The notes: generated from the sequence alone by a model not told the origin. A DNA stretch of 64,000 bases from Pontibacter mangrovi (GCF_006385705.1 NZ_VFRQ01000015.1:1-64000), one strand, 5' to 3'; shown: positions 7,375 through 15,158, counted from the first letter of the stretch. Numbers and translations are program-made.

Positions 7375-7581
7375 TCAAGTGCCTTCGTTAAGTTTCTGTA
7401 CAGTAGAGACAAATCGTTCCTGCGCATAATGTCGATCCTCTCCACATTGCACGTTATAGAAGAATTGGCTGCTCAGCTTGTCATACACTATTTCGGTGAC
7501 TCTACCTTTTTGGTCACCTAATCCTGTGAACGTACCGCTTACTTCTACATCTTCTCCAAGTTTGTATTTTGCAAAAGTCAT
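7375..7581 (-). CDS. Small hypothetical protein between rep and iterons
   Basis: A 68-residue protein with a strand-rich look (KYKLGEDVEVSGTFTGLGDQKGRVTEIVYD, FFYNVQCGEDRHYAQERFVS). The pattern resembles a small KOW/SH3-like barrel such as those found in short plasmid proteins, but I cannot name a family. It lies between the single iteron at 7624 and the main array, in the same direction as rep. It may modulate replication or be unrelated. Confidence 0.5.
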   Translation of the reverse strand: MTFAKYKLGEDVEVSGTFTGLGDQKGRVTEIVYDKLSSQFFYNVQCGEDRHYAQERFVSTVQKLNEGT

Positions 7582-7623
7582 ATCTCATCCATATATTAGA
7601 TTGGCTCTTTATGTCTTGTATGC

Positions 7624-7639
7624 GTGGCAATACTTGAAT
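7624..7639. repeat. Isolated iteron copy just past the rep stop
   Basis: GTGGCAATACTTGAAT, identical to the array consensus and in the same orientation, lies 431 bases from the last array copy and 7 bases beyond the rep stop codon. It could act in Rep autoregulation or in handcuffing, or be a remnant. Confidence 0.7.
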
Positions 7640-7645
7640 AGCGTT

Positions 7646-8767
7646 CTAATTATCGTCGGAGAACAGACCTCCCCGAATAAGCTTTTTCGCCATTGCCAGT
7701 GTGATATCCTTGTTGTGCACCTTAAAGTATGCTTTACAAAGCTCATTTGCCTTGTGCGTCAGGTCTGCGTCCGAATTAGTCAGCCAACGCTGAAAAGTAT
7801 CTTTCTCTCCTGTGATCTGGACATGATTCCCATATGTATGGTGGAAAAGATCCCGCATACGCTCCAGCAGAGCAATGTAAAAGTTATGATCCTCCTTCGC
7901 CTCCATCACCTCGTGGTATACGGAGAAGTCCAGACTAACCCAGTAGAGCTCTTGGTACTTTTTCGTTGGATCCCCCTGAACAAAGGTATAGTCGAAAGGC
8001 AGCTTTCCCTTCTCCCGAATGTAGTCCAGCACCCTCTTCACACTTTTCTTCTTGAACCGAGGTTCCTCTGACTCAATATGGGCAACCGAGGCCAACAGAT
8101 CTATAGGCAACTTTGTGATGCGTTTACCCGAACTAAGCAGCTGGTGACGCGTCTTGTAAAGGAAAATGTACAGGCTCTTACGCCCGTCGCCGCCGCGCCC
8201 TTTTCCTACATGCTTGTAGCCGTTGGTGTCAATGGTATAGTACCTGCGAAAAAACCCTTCCATCAACTCATCCGATATTCGGACATCGTAAATCTTGATG
8301 GTGTTGGTATGTCTGTCGATACTAACCTTGATATCCTTGAGAATGGCAAAGTTCTTTAGCTCTATCACCTTATCCTGATGCTTATATTCGTAGGAGCGAG
8401 AGAAGATGATGTTATTGCTCAGCATGTGGAATAGGGCATAGTCAAAGGTTGTCTCAAACCTGTGACCGAAATATTCCGGCACTTCCGCTTTGGGGTTATT
8501 TTTGAACTTGGGGTGCACCTCACATAAGGTCTGCTTGTTACGCCCAGTCTCTTTGCAGAACTCTGAAAGCGTGAACCTCGTGAACCCGAAAAGATCCTTT
8601 TTCATCTTCCTCGAAATGAAGACGATGAAATCTTTCACAATACCGGCATCCTCATCAAAAGACTTCTCAATGTCTCTGATGTTATCGGCTACGCTCCTGT
8701 CAATCCTACTCAGGAAGTAGGTTGGATCGCTTAAAAAGGTCTCAGAGGGTTTGTTCTCGTGTTGCAT
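7646..8767 (-). CDS. Plasmid replication initiator protein (Rep)
   Basis: A 373-residue initiator of the two-winged-helix type. The N-terminal half (about 45-210) contains FTRFTLSEFCKETGRNKQTL, a helix-turn-helix-like stretch, and the second half contains RFKKKSVKRVLDYIREKGKLPFDYTF, a second winged-helix domain, in segments typical of RepB/Rep_3-type proteins of Bacteroidota plasmids. It would bind the iterons at 6904-7208 and open the origin. The gene is the last of a tight minus-strand run with the Fic pair and two small genes: the upstream gene ends three bases before the rep start. No typical Bacteroidota chromosomal initiator is present here. Confidence 0.85.
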   Translation of the reverse strand: MQHENKPSETFLSDPTYFLSRIDRSVADNIRDIEKSFDEDAGIVKDFIVFISRKMKKDLFGFTRFTLSEFCKETGRNKQTLCEVHPKFKNNPKAEVPEYFGHRFETTFDYALFHMLSNNIIFSRSYEYKHQDKVIELKNFAILKDIKVSIDRHTNTIKIYDVRISDELMEGFFRRYYTIDTNGYKHVGKGRGGDGRKSLYIFLYKTRHQLLSSGKRITKLPIDLLASVAHIESEEPRFKKKSVKRVLDYIREKGKLPFDYTFVQGDPTKKYQELYWVSLDFSVYHEVMEAKEDHNFYIALLERMRDLFHHTYGNHVQITGEKDTFQRWLTNSDADLTHKANELCKAYFKVHNKDITLAMAKKLIRGGLFSDDN

Positions 8768-8770
8768 AGA

Positions 8771-9055
8771 TTACATATTTAAAGGCACATGCACGGAACG
8801 GTCGGTAGCCTCCTTCACAACCGCAGCAGATCCCAAAAGCAAGGCAACCTCATGCCCATCAAAGTTAATAAGAGTGGGCCTCCCTGAGGCCAGTGCCTGC
8901 CCCAGGCTCTCCTTTGATACAGGAGTGCTTAGTCTAAAATCCTTCTCATTCAGGAAGCCTCTTAGCCATTGGTACAGCTCTCCCTCGTCTTTACAGGAAA
9001 CTGGGTTAATGATAATCCTCGGGTGACTTAGCTTTATAAAGCCTACAATGTACAT
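8771..9055 (-). CDS. Hypothetical protein directly upstream of rep
   Basis: A 94-residue soluble protein with no recognized domain. It alternates short strands (IVGFIKLSHPRIIINPV) with one amphipathic helix (GELYQWLRGFLNEKDF) and a hydrophobic segment ALLLGSAAVV. It ends three bases before the rep start codon, so the two are almost certainly co-transcribed and perhaps coupled. A copy-number or stability role would fit the position but is not shown. Confidence 0.55.
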   Translation of the reverse strand: MYIVGFIKLSHPRIIINPVSCKDEGELYQWLRGFLNEKDFRLSTPVSKESLGQALASGRPTLINFDGHEVALLLGSAAVVKEATDRSVHVPLNM

Positions 9056-9075
9056 AATATAATAGATTTATAGTG

Positions 9076-9312
9076 TCAATCTTTTTCAATGCGGACACTG
9101 TACCCAATTTTCTGGAGCGTTTCCTGAGCCTTGATAAGCCTGGCCAGGAAGGTTTGCCTATAGCTTCCCTTCCCACGGCCAACGCCTTCATCCAGCTCGG
9201 CCAACTTCTCCCAGGTTAGGTTTGTCTCCTTAAACATAGCCTTCACCTCTGCGCTGATGTGGGTCTTAGGATCACACGCTGCGCATGTCTCGCCTTGGTT
9301 GTTCTCACTCAT
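9076..9312 (-). CDS. Hypothetical protein coupled to the Fic toxin gene
   Basis: A 78-residue protein whose start overlaps the Fic stop codon by four bases (ATGA). The N-terminus has a CAAC pair (C10, C13). The C-terminal half, TWEKLAELDEGVGRGKGSYR and following, could be a degenerate helix-turn-helix (a W..LA turn followed by a basic helix). No family recognized. The operon position between the Fic pair and rep is its most informative property. Confidence 0.55.
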   Translation of the reverse strand: MSENNQGETCAACDPKTHISAEVKAMFKETNLTWEKLAELDEGVGRGKGSYRQTFLARLIKAQETLQKIGYSVRIEKD

Positions 9313-9932
9313 AGTTTGAACCTGATAAATTGCTTATTTGATAACTCAACAGGCTCAAGGGCCTCCTTAAACAGCGGGTAAAAAGGGGAGGGACCTTTGT
9401 TTCCTGCAGCAAAAGAAGCTTGCTCAGCCTGTTGGTACTGCTGCGCCGAAACCTTGAGCCAGTCTATTTCATACCCCGCCTGTCGGGACAAAAGGGAAAA
9501 GAAAACCTTTAGTGTTCTGGTGTTTCCCTCACGGAAGGGGTGAATGGCATTCAGCTCCTCAAAAAAATAAGATCCCTTCAATAGGAACTGCTCCCTGGCC
9601 AGTCCCTTTAAATACCCCGCTGCCTTCAGCTCCTGGAGTAAGTGGTTGGCATAGGGCTCAATCATACGTGGCGCGGCATGTACGGCATTGCCTTTGGAGA
9701 TCATCACACTCCGGAGCTCCCCTGCCCAAGGGTAGACGGAGCCAAATGTTTCCTTGTGGATCAGCTGCCAAAGCGTTAAATCAAACTTTAGCTGGCTGGG
9801 CAGTTCATCAGGCAAAGCCAGCACGTTATGTCTCCAGTGGGTAAGCTCTAATTTGCTTAGCTTAGCTGCGTCCCTGATGTCAAAATGATTGATCAGCACA
9901 CTGGTGCCGGGATAGCAGTACCTGTCGTTCAT
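9309..9932 (-). CDS. Fic-domain toxin (class I, FicT-like)
   Basis: A 207-residue Fic protein expected to transfer AMP (or a related nucleotide) to a target. The catalytic motif is HPFREGNTRTLK, close to HPFx(D/E)GNGRxxR but with Thr for the second Gly and Lys for the final Arg. An upstream FGSVYPWAGELRS segment forms the target-docking flap. There is no internal inhibitory helix, so it should need the partner encoded just upstream, whose stop codon it overlaps by one base (TAATG). Class I toxins such as VbhT and FicT modify GyrB and ParE. Sitting in an operon with rep, this could tie plasmid loss or replication to toxicity. Confidence 0.82.
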   Translation of the reverse strand: MNDRYCYPGTSVLINHFDIRDAAKLSKLELTHWRHNVLALPDELPSQLKFDLTLWQLIHKETFGSVYPWAGELRSVMISKGNAVHAAPRMIEPYANHLLQELKAAGYLKGLAREQFLLKGSYFFEELNAIHPFREGNTRTLKVFFSLLSRQAGYEIDWLKVSAQQYQQAEQASFAAGNKGPSPFYPLFKEALEPVELSNKQFIRFKL

Positions 9933-10342
9933 TACAGATACTTTAAGTTGAATACCTGAGTCATCTCCTCAGGCGTGATTTGCCCGTTGATATACAGTTC
10001 GTCCAGCACCTTGTTGAGCTCCTCCTCCTCGTAGCCCTCGCAGGCAGCTATGTGGTTTGTCTGCCCGAGTTGCTCTCTCCGTTCCTGGCGAACCATTTCC
10101 GATACCACAGGCCTGTCTCTGTACTGAGATAAAAGCTGCTGTACTTTCTGCTCCCTGACCTCCTGCTGCACTGTCTCCAGACTTCTGATCAGTCCGTTGA
10201 AGTACTCAGCTATAGTTCTGTGATTGCGTTGGTTCGTGGCTTCTATGGCTTTGATGAAGTACATATCGTCCACGTTGCTCTGGTCATAGTTTTCCAGTAT
10301 GATCGTGGTCCCGTTCTGTAAAATGCCTTTTACTCTGTTCAT
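9932..10342 (-). CDS. Probable Fic antitoxin (VbhA-like)
   Basis: A 136-residue protein. Its C-terminal half ends with EGYEEEELNKVLDELYINGQ and ITPEEMTQVF, matching the layout of VbhA-type antitoxins: an inhibitory helix ending in EG, then a Y..G.IT.EE motif. The usual inhibitory motif is (S/T)xxxE(G/N); here the first position is Ile (IAACEG) while the key Glu and Gly are kept. The N-terminal half is helical and could hold DNA-binding or plasmid-specific functions. It begins the Fic-rep operon, 42 bases downstream of a 36-bp palindrome. Assignment rests on position and on the short motif. Confidence 0.65.
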   Translation of the reverse strand: MNRVKGILQNGTTIILENYDQSNVDDMYFIKAIEATNQRNHRTIAEYFNGLIRSLETVQQEVREQKVQQLLSQYRDRPVVSEMVRQERREQLGQTNHIAACEGYEEEELNKVLDELYINGQITPEEMTQVFNLKYL

Positions 10343-10383
10343 GCTGTCTCAAGGTAATGCCTGTATTGGTATACGAAATAGGC

Positions 10384-10419
10384 TTAGCAAATGTAACAAT
10401 ATATCGTTACATTTGCTAA
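10384..10419 (-). promoter_or_regulatory. 36-bp palindromic operator/promoter of the Fic-rep operon
   Basis: A perfect 14-bp inverted repeat, TTAGCAAATGTAAC at 10384-10397 and its complement at 10406-10419, with an 8-base spacer. On the minus strand the promoter-proximal arm contains TACATTTG (10395-10388), an exact TAnnTTTG -7 box, 46 bases from the antitoxin start. The symmetry puts the same box on the plus strand. It is most likely an autoregulatory operator overlapping the promoter. Confidence 0.7.
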
Positions 10420-10607
10420 TAAAAACTAGCTTTTCTTCTGTTTCCTCCTATATTATCACAAAACCGTTAATCACCAACATATCTAGATCCAAAGTCATCT
10501 ATGGCAAGAAGCAGTTCATCAAAAGAGGCTCCATGGTTATGTAAAAAAGTTGATGTAAGCTAAAGATAGCGGTATATTATTCTGTTGTTAAATCTAACAG
10601 TGATACC

Positions 10608-10853
10608 ATGAACTGTAATTGCATTAGGGAAATCAAAGAGCAGGTAGAGCGGGAACTTACTATGAAAGGCAAGAAAGTTGTGAGGGTGACAGTGCCAACG
10701 GAACTTCTCATATGTGAGAATCAGAGAGGGGCACAAGAAGTCAAGGCGGTGACTTTCTCAGAGTTGCACGTTCAGCTTAAGGAGTTAGAACGACATCAGA
10801 AATCAATTTTTATACATAGCTATTGTCCGTATTGTGGCACCAAAGTTCTGTGA
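10608..10853 (+). CDS. Small putative zinc-ribbon protein
   Basis: An 81-residue protein with paired cysteines at both ends: MNCNCI at the start and CPYCGTKVL at the end, which together would form one zinc site. The middle is charged and predicted helical (IREIKEQVERELTMKGKKVV). No enzyme motif. Small proteins ending in a CPYCG knuckle are common on phages and plasmids of Bacteroidota. The next gene follows nine bases later in the same direction. Confidence 0.6.
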   Translation: MNCNCIREIKEQVERELTMKGKKVVRVTVPTELLICENQRGAQEVKAVTFSELHVQLKELERHQKSIFIHSYCPYCGTKVL

Positions 10854-10861
10854 TACGGGAT

Positions 10862-11116
10862 ATGCCAGAGATAGCGCTAGACAAAAGTACCTTACCCAAA
10901 GATGGACAGCATGTCAAGTGGCTGGTATGGATAAATGACGTAGAGGCTATCTGGAAAGAAGGGGAGTATCTTGCAAAAGAGCAGCTGTTCATCAGAGGGC
11001 CATTTAATGGAAGTTACAGTTCATTATTAACTATAAGCGATGAAGACTTCGATTCCGCTTGGCACGTGCTGAGGTGGGAGGCTGTGAACAGCAGCATCAC
11101 AGTGCAAGGGAAGTAA
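10862..11116 (+). CDS. Small hypothetical plasmid protein
   Basis: An 84-residue protein counted from the ATG at 10862; a TTG 39 bases upstream would overlap the previous gene and is less likely. It starts with KSTLPKDGQHVKWLVW, reminiscent of short proteins that begin LP.DGQ.V.W, then has DVEAIWKEGEYLAKE, which resembles the AVWDEGQFLSNR segment of the protein at 966-1220. Function unknown. It forms a two-gene unit with the zinc-ribbon gene. Confidence 0.55.
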   Translation: MPEIALDKSTLPKDGQHVKWLVWINDVEAIWKEGEYLAKEQLFIRGPFNGSYSSLLTISDEDFDSAWHVLRWEAVNSSITVQGK

Positions 11117-11696
11117 GAAATATTTCCAAGGGAGGTTTATGATCGTTAGTGTGTCCCTTAATTCAAAGCAATAAAATCTACCACTGCATAATAGCGCCCT
11201 TGCGTTTTTGCCAGGATACTATAGGGAGACACTTTTTTTCTCAAGGAACTATAAAATCACATACCCAAAGAGTTGATCAATGTTCTGTGGGTCCGCCAGA
11301 CTAACTTTAAAATAGCGTTTATTGAGTTCATACTAATAAAATTGCTTGATACAGTCATTAAAAGGCTGTCAGACTTGATAGCTAAGCCTTTTTGTCAAAC
11401 CGCACAGCTTCCAGAAATAAGGCGAAGAAAGTCTTTCTCATAACAGGAGGAAATCATTGCACCAATAAATCTTAATGTATTATTATGCCAATGGCATTAT
11501 ACATTATAGTCAAGTATCTGAATAACAGAAATAAACAATACTTATAATATAAGAGTTAACATTTAATAGCTAATACATAATAATTATTATTCATTACGTA
11601 TTAAATGTTAATTATGTGGTTAGTCTCTAATCTGGATGATAGTCACTGAACATAAGTAATTATATTATATGAGCCTTATCTAAACGAAAGAGTTCG
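11117..11696. other. 580-base gene-free stretch with a long dyad
   Basis: No convincing coding frame. The right third is very AT-rich and contains the 56-bp interrupted palindrome at 11556-11611. The left part (11117-11460) shows no feature I can support. Confidence 0.6.
11556..11611. repeat. 56-bp nested AT-rich dyad
   Basis: A perfect 13-bp outer inverted repeat TTAACATTTAATA (11556-11568 and 11599-11611) is centred on the same point as an inner perfect 14-bp palindrome ATAATAATTATTAT (11577-11590). A related, less regular element lies at 861-900. A recombination, replication-termination or protein-binding site is possible. It could also fold as a cruciform. Confidence 0.75.
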
Positions 11697-12881
11697 CTAA
11701 GCTTCTATCGATGAAGCATGCTTCTCCTTATCCAGTGTTTTGATCAACTCATGCAAAAGTGAATAAGCGGTGTTAGTTTGAAGCAGGTCCACCTCCTGCA
11801 CACTGTTCACCATCAACTTGCGGTTACAGATATTGATGCGGTTAAGCATCGGAACAATGCTGTTGAGGTAGCGGTTATAGAAGCCAGCAATATCTTCCAC
11901 GCCGTCAGGAAGCTTATAGCCTGACTTACCTTGGATACTTGCGATTAGCACCCCGTTGTCGCGCAGGTGTTGGACACAAACCCGCAGCTGCTGCTCCGAA
12001 AAGGCCGGAAATCTCTTTTTCATCTTTTCGATGATTTCCCGTTTCTCGATGAGGCGGTCAGGAGCGGTGCGGAACATCAGGTACAGGTACTGCAACACGG
12101 CAAGCGCCTCCTCCGAAAGGCTGTTTCTGCCAGAGAGTGCCTCTTGTGCGGACTCCGAGGCTATTCTTCGTATAAGGTGGTTCTTCTGCCGGTCTTCGGG
12201 TGTAGGGGAGAGGAGATAGTCTGTTCTTTCAAAAGGGAAAAAATCAATGAACGTACGGTCGTGCAGCAGATCGAACAGGGCGGATGCCTTTTCGTGGCTG
12301 TGACTGGTGCAGTAAATCTTGCCCAGGCAGCCAGAAAGAAAATCTGCCAGCTGCACCAGGGGCTCCTCTGCCTTATCCTCCACCAGGCGGTAAGAGCGCT
12401 CCGGCGTAAACAGATCCCGCTGGATAACCTTAGTTTCAATGTAATGGTGCAGGCTGCGCCGAAACTCTGGCCAGCCAAGCTGATCGGCATGAATCGAGAA
12501 AGCAGTGAAGTTTTTGGGAAACTGCTTGAGAAAGATTCTGTTGAAGTATTTATAGAACACATCATTATGATCAAAACCTGCTCCCTCCAGCTTGCTCTTG
12601 TTGATGACCATCCCCAGCACCACGAAGTCCAACTGGCGCAGCTCCCTTAATACCTCCAATCTTTTCCGGAAGCCCTTCTCATCATTGGGGATACGGCTGG
12701 ACTTGATGGGTTGGCCTTGGAAGAAGCGTTGGCTGATCGTATCCCTTAGCAACTGGGCCTGCTCCAGCTTTTTCTCATCCAGGAGAACAGCTGTCAGAAC
12801 AAAATGGGAGAAGGTACCGGCTTTATCCAGGTTTAGGCTGGCGTTTCCGAATTCATCCAGAAAAATATGTACATGTTGCAT
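11697..12881 (-). CDS. DUF3800-domain protein with C-terminal winged-helix-like region
   Basis: A 394-residue protein. It begins HIFLDEFGN, the DUF3800 signature (an RNase H-like fold with an N-terminal Asp-Glu), and has QLADFLSGCLGKIY near residue 185, supplying the second conserved Asp. Residues 250-340 (LSEEALAVLQYLYLMFRTAPDRLIEKREII and following) look like a winged-helix domain. DUF3800 proteins are predicted nucleases or nucleotide-processing enzymes and are frequent on mobile DNA and in defence contexts, but their activity is not established. The resolvase gene lies 78 bases upstream in the same direction. No partner gene for a defence system is adjacent. Confidence 0.75.
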   Translation of the reverse strand: MQHVHIFLDEFGNASLNLDKAGTFSHFVLTAVLLDEKKLEQAQLLRDTISQRFFQGQPIKSSRIPNDEKGFRKRLEVLRELRQLDFVVLGMVINKSKLEGAGFDHNDVFYKYFNRIFLKQFPKNFTAFSIHADQLGWPEFRRSLHHYIETKVIQRDLFTPERSYRLVEDKAEEPLVQLADFLSGCLGKIYCTSHSHEKASALFDLLHDRTFIDFFPFERTDYLLSPTPEDRQKNHLIRRIASESAQEALSGRNSLSEEALAVLQYLYLMFRTAPDRLIEKREIIEKMKKRFPAFSEQQLRVCVQHLRDNGVLIASIQGKSGYKLPDGVEDIAGFYNRYLNSIVPMLNRINICNRKLMVNSVQEVDLLQTNTAYSLLHELIKTLDKEKHASSIEA

Positions 12882-12959
12882 AGGAGGAGTATAGAGTGAT
12901 AACTCTTATGCCACATAAGATACAAAAGATGAAGCACTTTCAATATAAATATAGTAAGC

Positions 12960-13649
12960 CTAAACTACGCTGGTGAGGGCATCCGTTTGAAGCTGCCCTT
13001 GTCGGATGTGAAGCCGCTGAACGGTGATGGCAAAGAATTTCTTCCCCCTGCGGGTGGTGAAGCCATGGCTGTTAAGCCGGTCAGCAATTTGCTGATAGGT
13101 CATATCCTTTTCCCGATACATCTGGATCAGTTCCGTGGCCTGTCGGTTGGCTTTGTGCGATGCTGCGTTCTCCTGCCGTATCTGAAGTCCTTTTGTCCTG
13201 GCTCCCTGGGTCAGGTTCTCAGGCGTACCCAAGGCAAAACCCTGTAGTTTCTTTTGCTGGAGCGCGGCTCTGGTCCTGGAGCTGATTAACTCCCGCTCAT
13301 GCTGGGCCAATACGGCGAAGATTCCGATGGTCAGGGTATTGGCATCGGGCATGTCCACGGCAAGAAAGTCCACGTGGCTGTCACGCAGCTTAAAGATAAA
13401 CCCGGCGTTACGACTGAGACGATCCAGTTTGGCAATCAGCAATTGGGCCTGCTCCCGCTTGGCCAGGGCGATGGCCGCCTCCAGTTCCGGACGGTCGTTG
13501 CGCTTGCCGCTCTCCACCTCAATGTGCTCGGCAAGTAGTGTGTCGCCGGGCTTGAGGAAACCCTTCACCATCTCGCGCTGTGACTCCAGACCCAGCCCAC
13601 TCTGGCCTTGCTTCTTTGTGGAGACCCGGTAGTAAGCCACGTACTTCAT
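12960..13649 (-). CDS. Serine recombinase (resolvase/invertase family)
   Basis: A 229-residue small serine recombinase. The N-terminal catalytic domain has YYRVSTKKQGQSGLGLE with the nucleophile in YRVS (S10), then KLDRLSRNAGF and the AVLAQHERELISSRTRAAL helix leading to the DNA-binding region. A C-terminal helix-turn-helix is visible in MTYQQIADRLNSHGFTTRRGKKF. Such enzymes resolve plasmid multimers or cointegrates. A 38-bp dyad suited to be the crossover site lies 47 bases upstream of its start. No transposase is nearby, so a replicon-maintenance role is more likely than Tn3-type transposition. Confidence 0.88.
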   Translation of the reverse strand: MKYVAYYRVSTKKQGQSGLGLESQREMVKGFLKPGDTLLAEHIEVESGKRNDRPELEAAIALAKREQAQLLIAKLDRLSRNAGFIFKLRDSHVDFLAVDMPDANTLTIGIFAVLAQHERELISSRTRAALQQKKLQGFALGTPENLTQGARTKGLQIRQENAASHKANRQATELIQMYREKDMTYQQIADRLNSHGFTTRRGKKFFAITVQRLHIRQGQLQTDALTSVV

Positions 13650-13695
13650 CTTCGCTACTCCTTATTATATAGGTGAAACTCGGGTCAAAGTTAGT

Positions 13696-13733
13696 TATAA
13701 CATTTTACAAACGGACGTTTATAAAATGTTATA
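13696..13733. promoter_or_regulatory. 38-bp res-like crossover site upstream of the resolvase gene
   Basis: Arms TATAACATTTTA (13696-13707) and its exact complement (13722-13733) surround CAAACG-GA-CGTTTA, in which five of six further pairs match. Only one pair and the central GA dinucleotide (13714-13715) break symmetry. A dyad with an asymmetric 2-base centre is what a serine recombinase subsite I looks like. A further half-arm-like TGTAAAATGT follows at about 13746-13755. Confidence 0.65.
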
Positions 13734-14042
13734 GATACACAAATATGTAAAATGTCTTTGCTTTGCTATAAATTTTAGAGAACCAACAGGTCAAAAGGGG
13801 ATGTGTAATCTAAGGACCGTCCATCCATTAAAGACAGGGGAAGAGGTGCTTGCCTGTCGGGGCAGCAGTAAGATAGGGGAAAGTTTGAGAAAGGTGCCGT
13901 AGCATTTTGGATACCACAGTTTACCCTTGTGTACTTATACGAGGTCTTCTTGGTACACATTGACTTTATATGTACCAGAAATTAACATTCTTGGTACACA
14001 CCTTCCGCTATATGTCCCTAAAATCAGCATTCCTGGTACATA
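13734..14042. repeat. Gene-free stretch ending in 41-bp direct repeats
   Basis: Three copies of TTC(T/C)TGGTACA start at 13947, 13988 and 14030, giving a spacing of 41-42 bases, and the first two units share further similarity (TATATGT(A/C)CC about 18 bases on). Each unit pairs GGTACA with a downstream TGTACC-like arm. The last copy runs into the stop codon of the Fic gene at 14043. Function unknown; binding sites or a transcript 3' structure are possible. No gene seen between 13734 and 14042. Confidence 0.6.
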
Positions 14043-15158
14043 TTAAGAATCTTGCGTGCCTATAACAGGCGTGGTGGAGGTGTACTGCTCTTTGGCATTC
14101 ACAAAGACCTCGATCAGGGGGAGGTTCAGGTAATAATTGCTCGTGCCTACCTTTTCTTTTTGTAGCAGTCCTAAATCAGCAAGTGCATTTAAATATCTGG
14201 CAGCGGCTTTTCGCTCCAGCATGAGGTCCTTCATCACAAACTCAATCTTGGTGTAGGGGTGCTTGAACAGGTTGTTGAGCAGATCCTGACTGTATATTTT
14301 TGGCAGGTCCGTACGAATTCTTTTTTTGTACTGCTGCATGAGGAGGTTTATGCTTTTCACCATCTCGATGGTCTGCTTGGCAGTTTCTTCCACTCCCTTC
14401 AACATGAACAGGAGCCATGCCTCCCAGTCACCTGAGTCGCGTACCTGCTGCAGTAGGCGGTAATAGTCTGCCTTATTTTCCACCACATAGCGACTGAGGT
14501 ATAGCACAGGTAGTTGCAGCAGGTCTTTGCACACCAGGTACAGGATGTTGATGATACGTCCTGTGCGGCCATTCCCGTCATAGAAAGGATGTATACTCTC
14601 AAATTGGTGGTGGATGATGGCCATCTTGATCAGCGGGTCGACATCCGATACCTCGTCATCATTAATATATTGGACGAGGTTATGCATGAGGTGTTCTATC
14701 TGGTCAGGGTGCTGCGGCGGTGTGTAAACCGTTTCACCCGTTTTGGCATTTTTCAATGCCGTGCCTGGCAGCTTACGCAGGCCAGCGTTGTTCTGCTCAA
14801 GTTCCTGTTGAATCCTAAGAATATGGCTTAAGCTCAGAATCTTATTCTTACGCACCGCTTCAAATCCTTCTCGTAAGGCAGTGGCATAGTTCTGCACCTC
14901 CTTAGTGGCAGTGCTTAGGGCGTAACCTGCCTGCAGTTCGGCTTTGAACAACTCATCCTGGGTGGTGATGATGTTCTCAATGGCCGAACTGTCCCGCGCT
15001 TCCTGCAGCGTAAGCGTGCTGATCAATATCTGTTCATTGGGAATAGTTGCGGCCACTCCTTTCAGCTCGGCCAGATAGCGGTGGGCTGTCGTCGCCTGTT
15101 TTAAAACGGCTTTTGTCTCTACTTCAACAGGAACAGGTAAATCAGTTGGCTGCCACAT
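14043..15158 (-). CDS. Self-inhibited Fic protein (class II AMP transferase)
   Basis: A 371-residue Fic protein. The inhibitory motif (S/T)xxxEN is present inside the N-terminal helical domain as SSAIENI (about residues 57-63), which defines class II. The catalytic loop is HPFYDGNGRTGR, the full canonical form, with a flap upstream around TVYTPPQHPDQIEHLM. The C-terminal 90 residues contain a winged-helix-like segment (YTKIEFVMKDLMLERKAAARYL) often seen in this SoFic-like architecture. It adenylylates itself or unknown targets when inhibition is relieved. It has no antitoxin gene and needs none. It sits beside the type III R-M genes, 130 bases from res. Confidence 0.88.
   Translation of the reverse strand: MWQPTDLPVPVEVETKAVLKQATTAHRYLAELKGVAATIPNEQILISTLTLQEARDSSAIENIITTQDELFKAELQAGYALSTATKEVQNYATALREGFEAVRKNKILSLSHILRIQQELEQNNAGLRKLPGTALKNAKTGETVYTPPQHPDQIEHLMHNLVQYINDDEVSDVDPLIKMAIIHHQFESIHPFYDGNGRTGRIINILYLVCKDLLQLPVLYLSRYVVENKADYYRLLQQVRDSGDWEAWLLFMLKGVEETAKQTIEMVKSINLLMQQYKKRIRTDLPKIYSQDLLNNLFKHPYTKIEFVMKDLMLERKAAARYLNALADLGLLQKEKVGTSNYYLNLPLIEVFVNAKEQYTSTTPVIGTQDS

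Noticed and set aside
13775-13960. A 61-codon minus-strand frame before the Fic gene's 3' end
   Set aside because: No motif, falls over direct repeats, and is unlikely to be translated.
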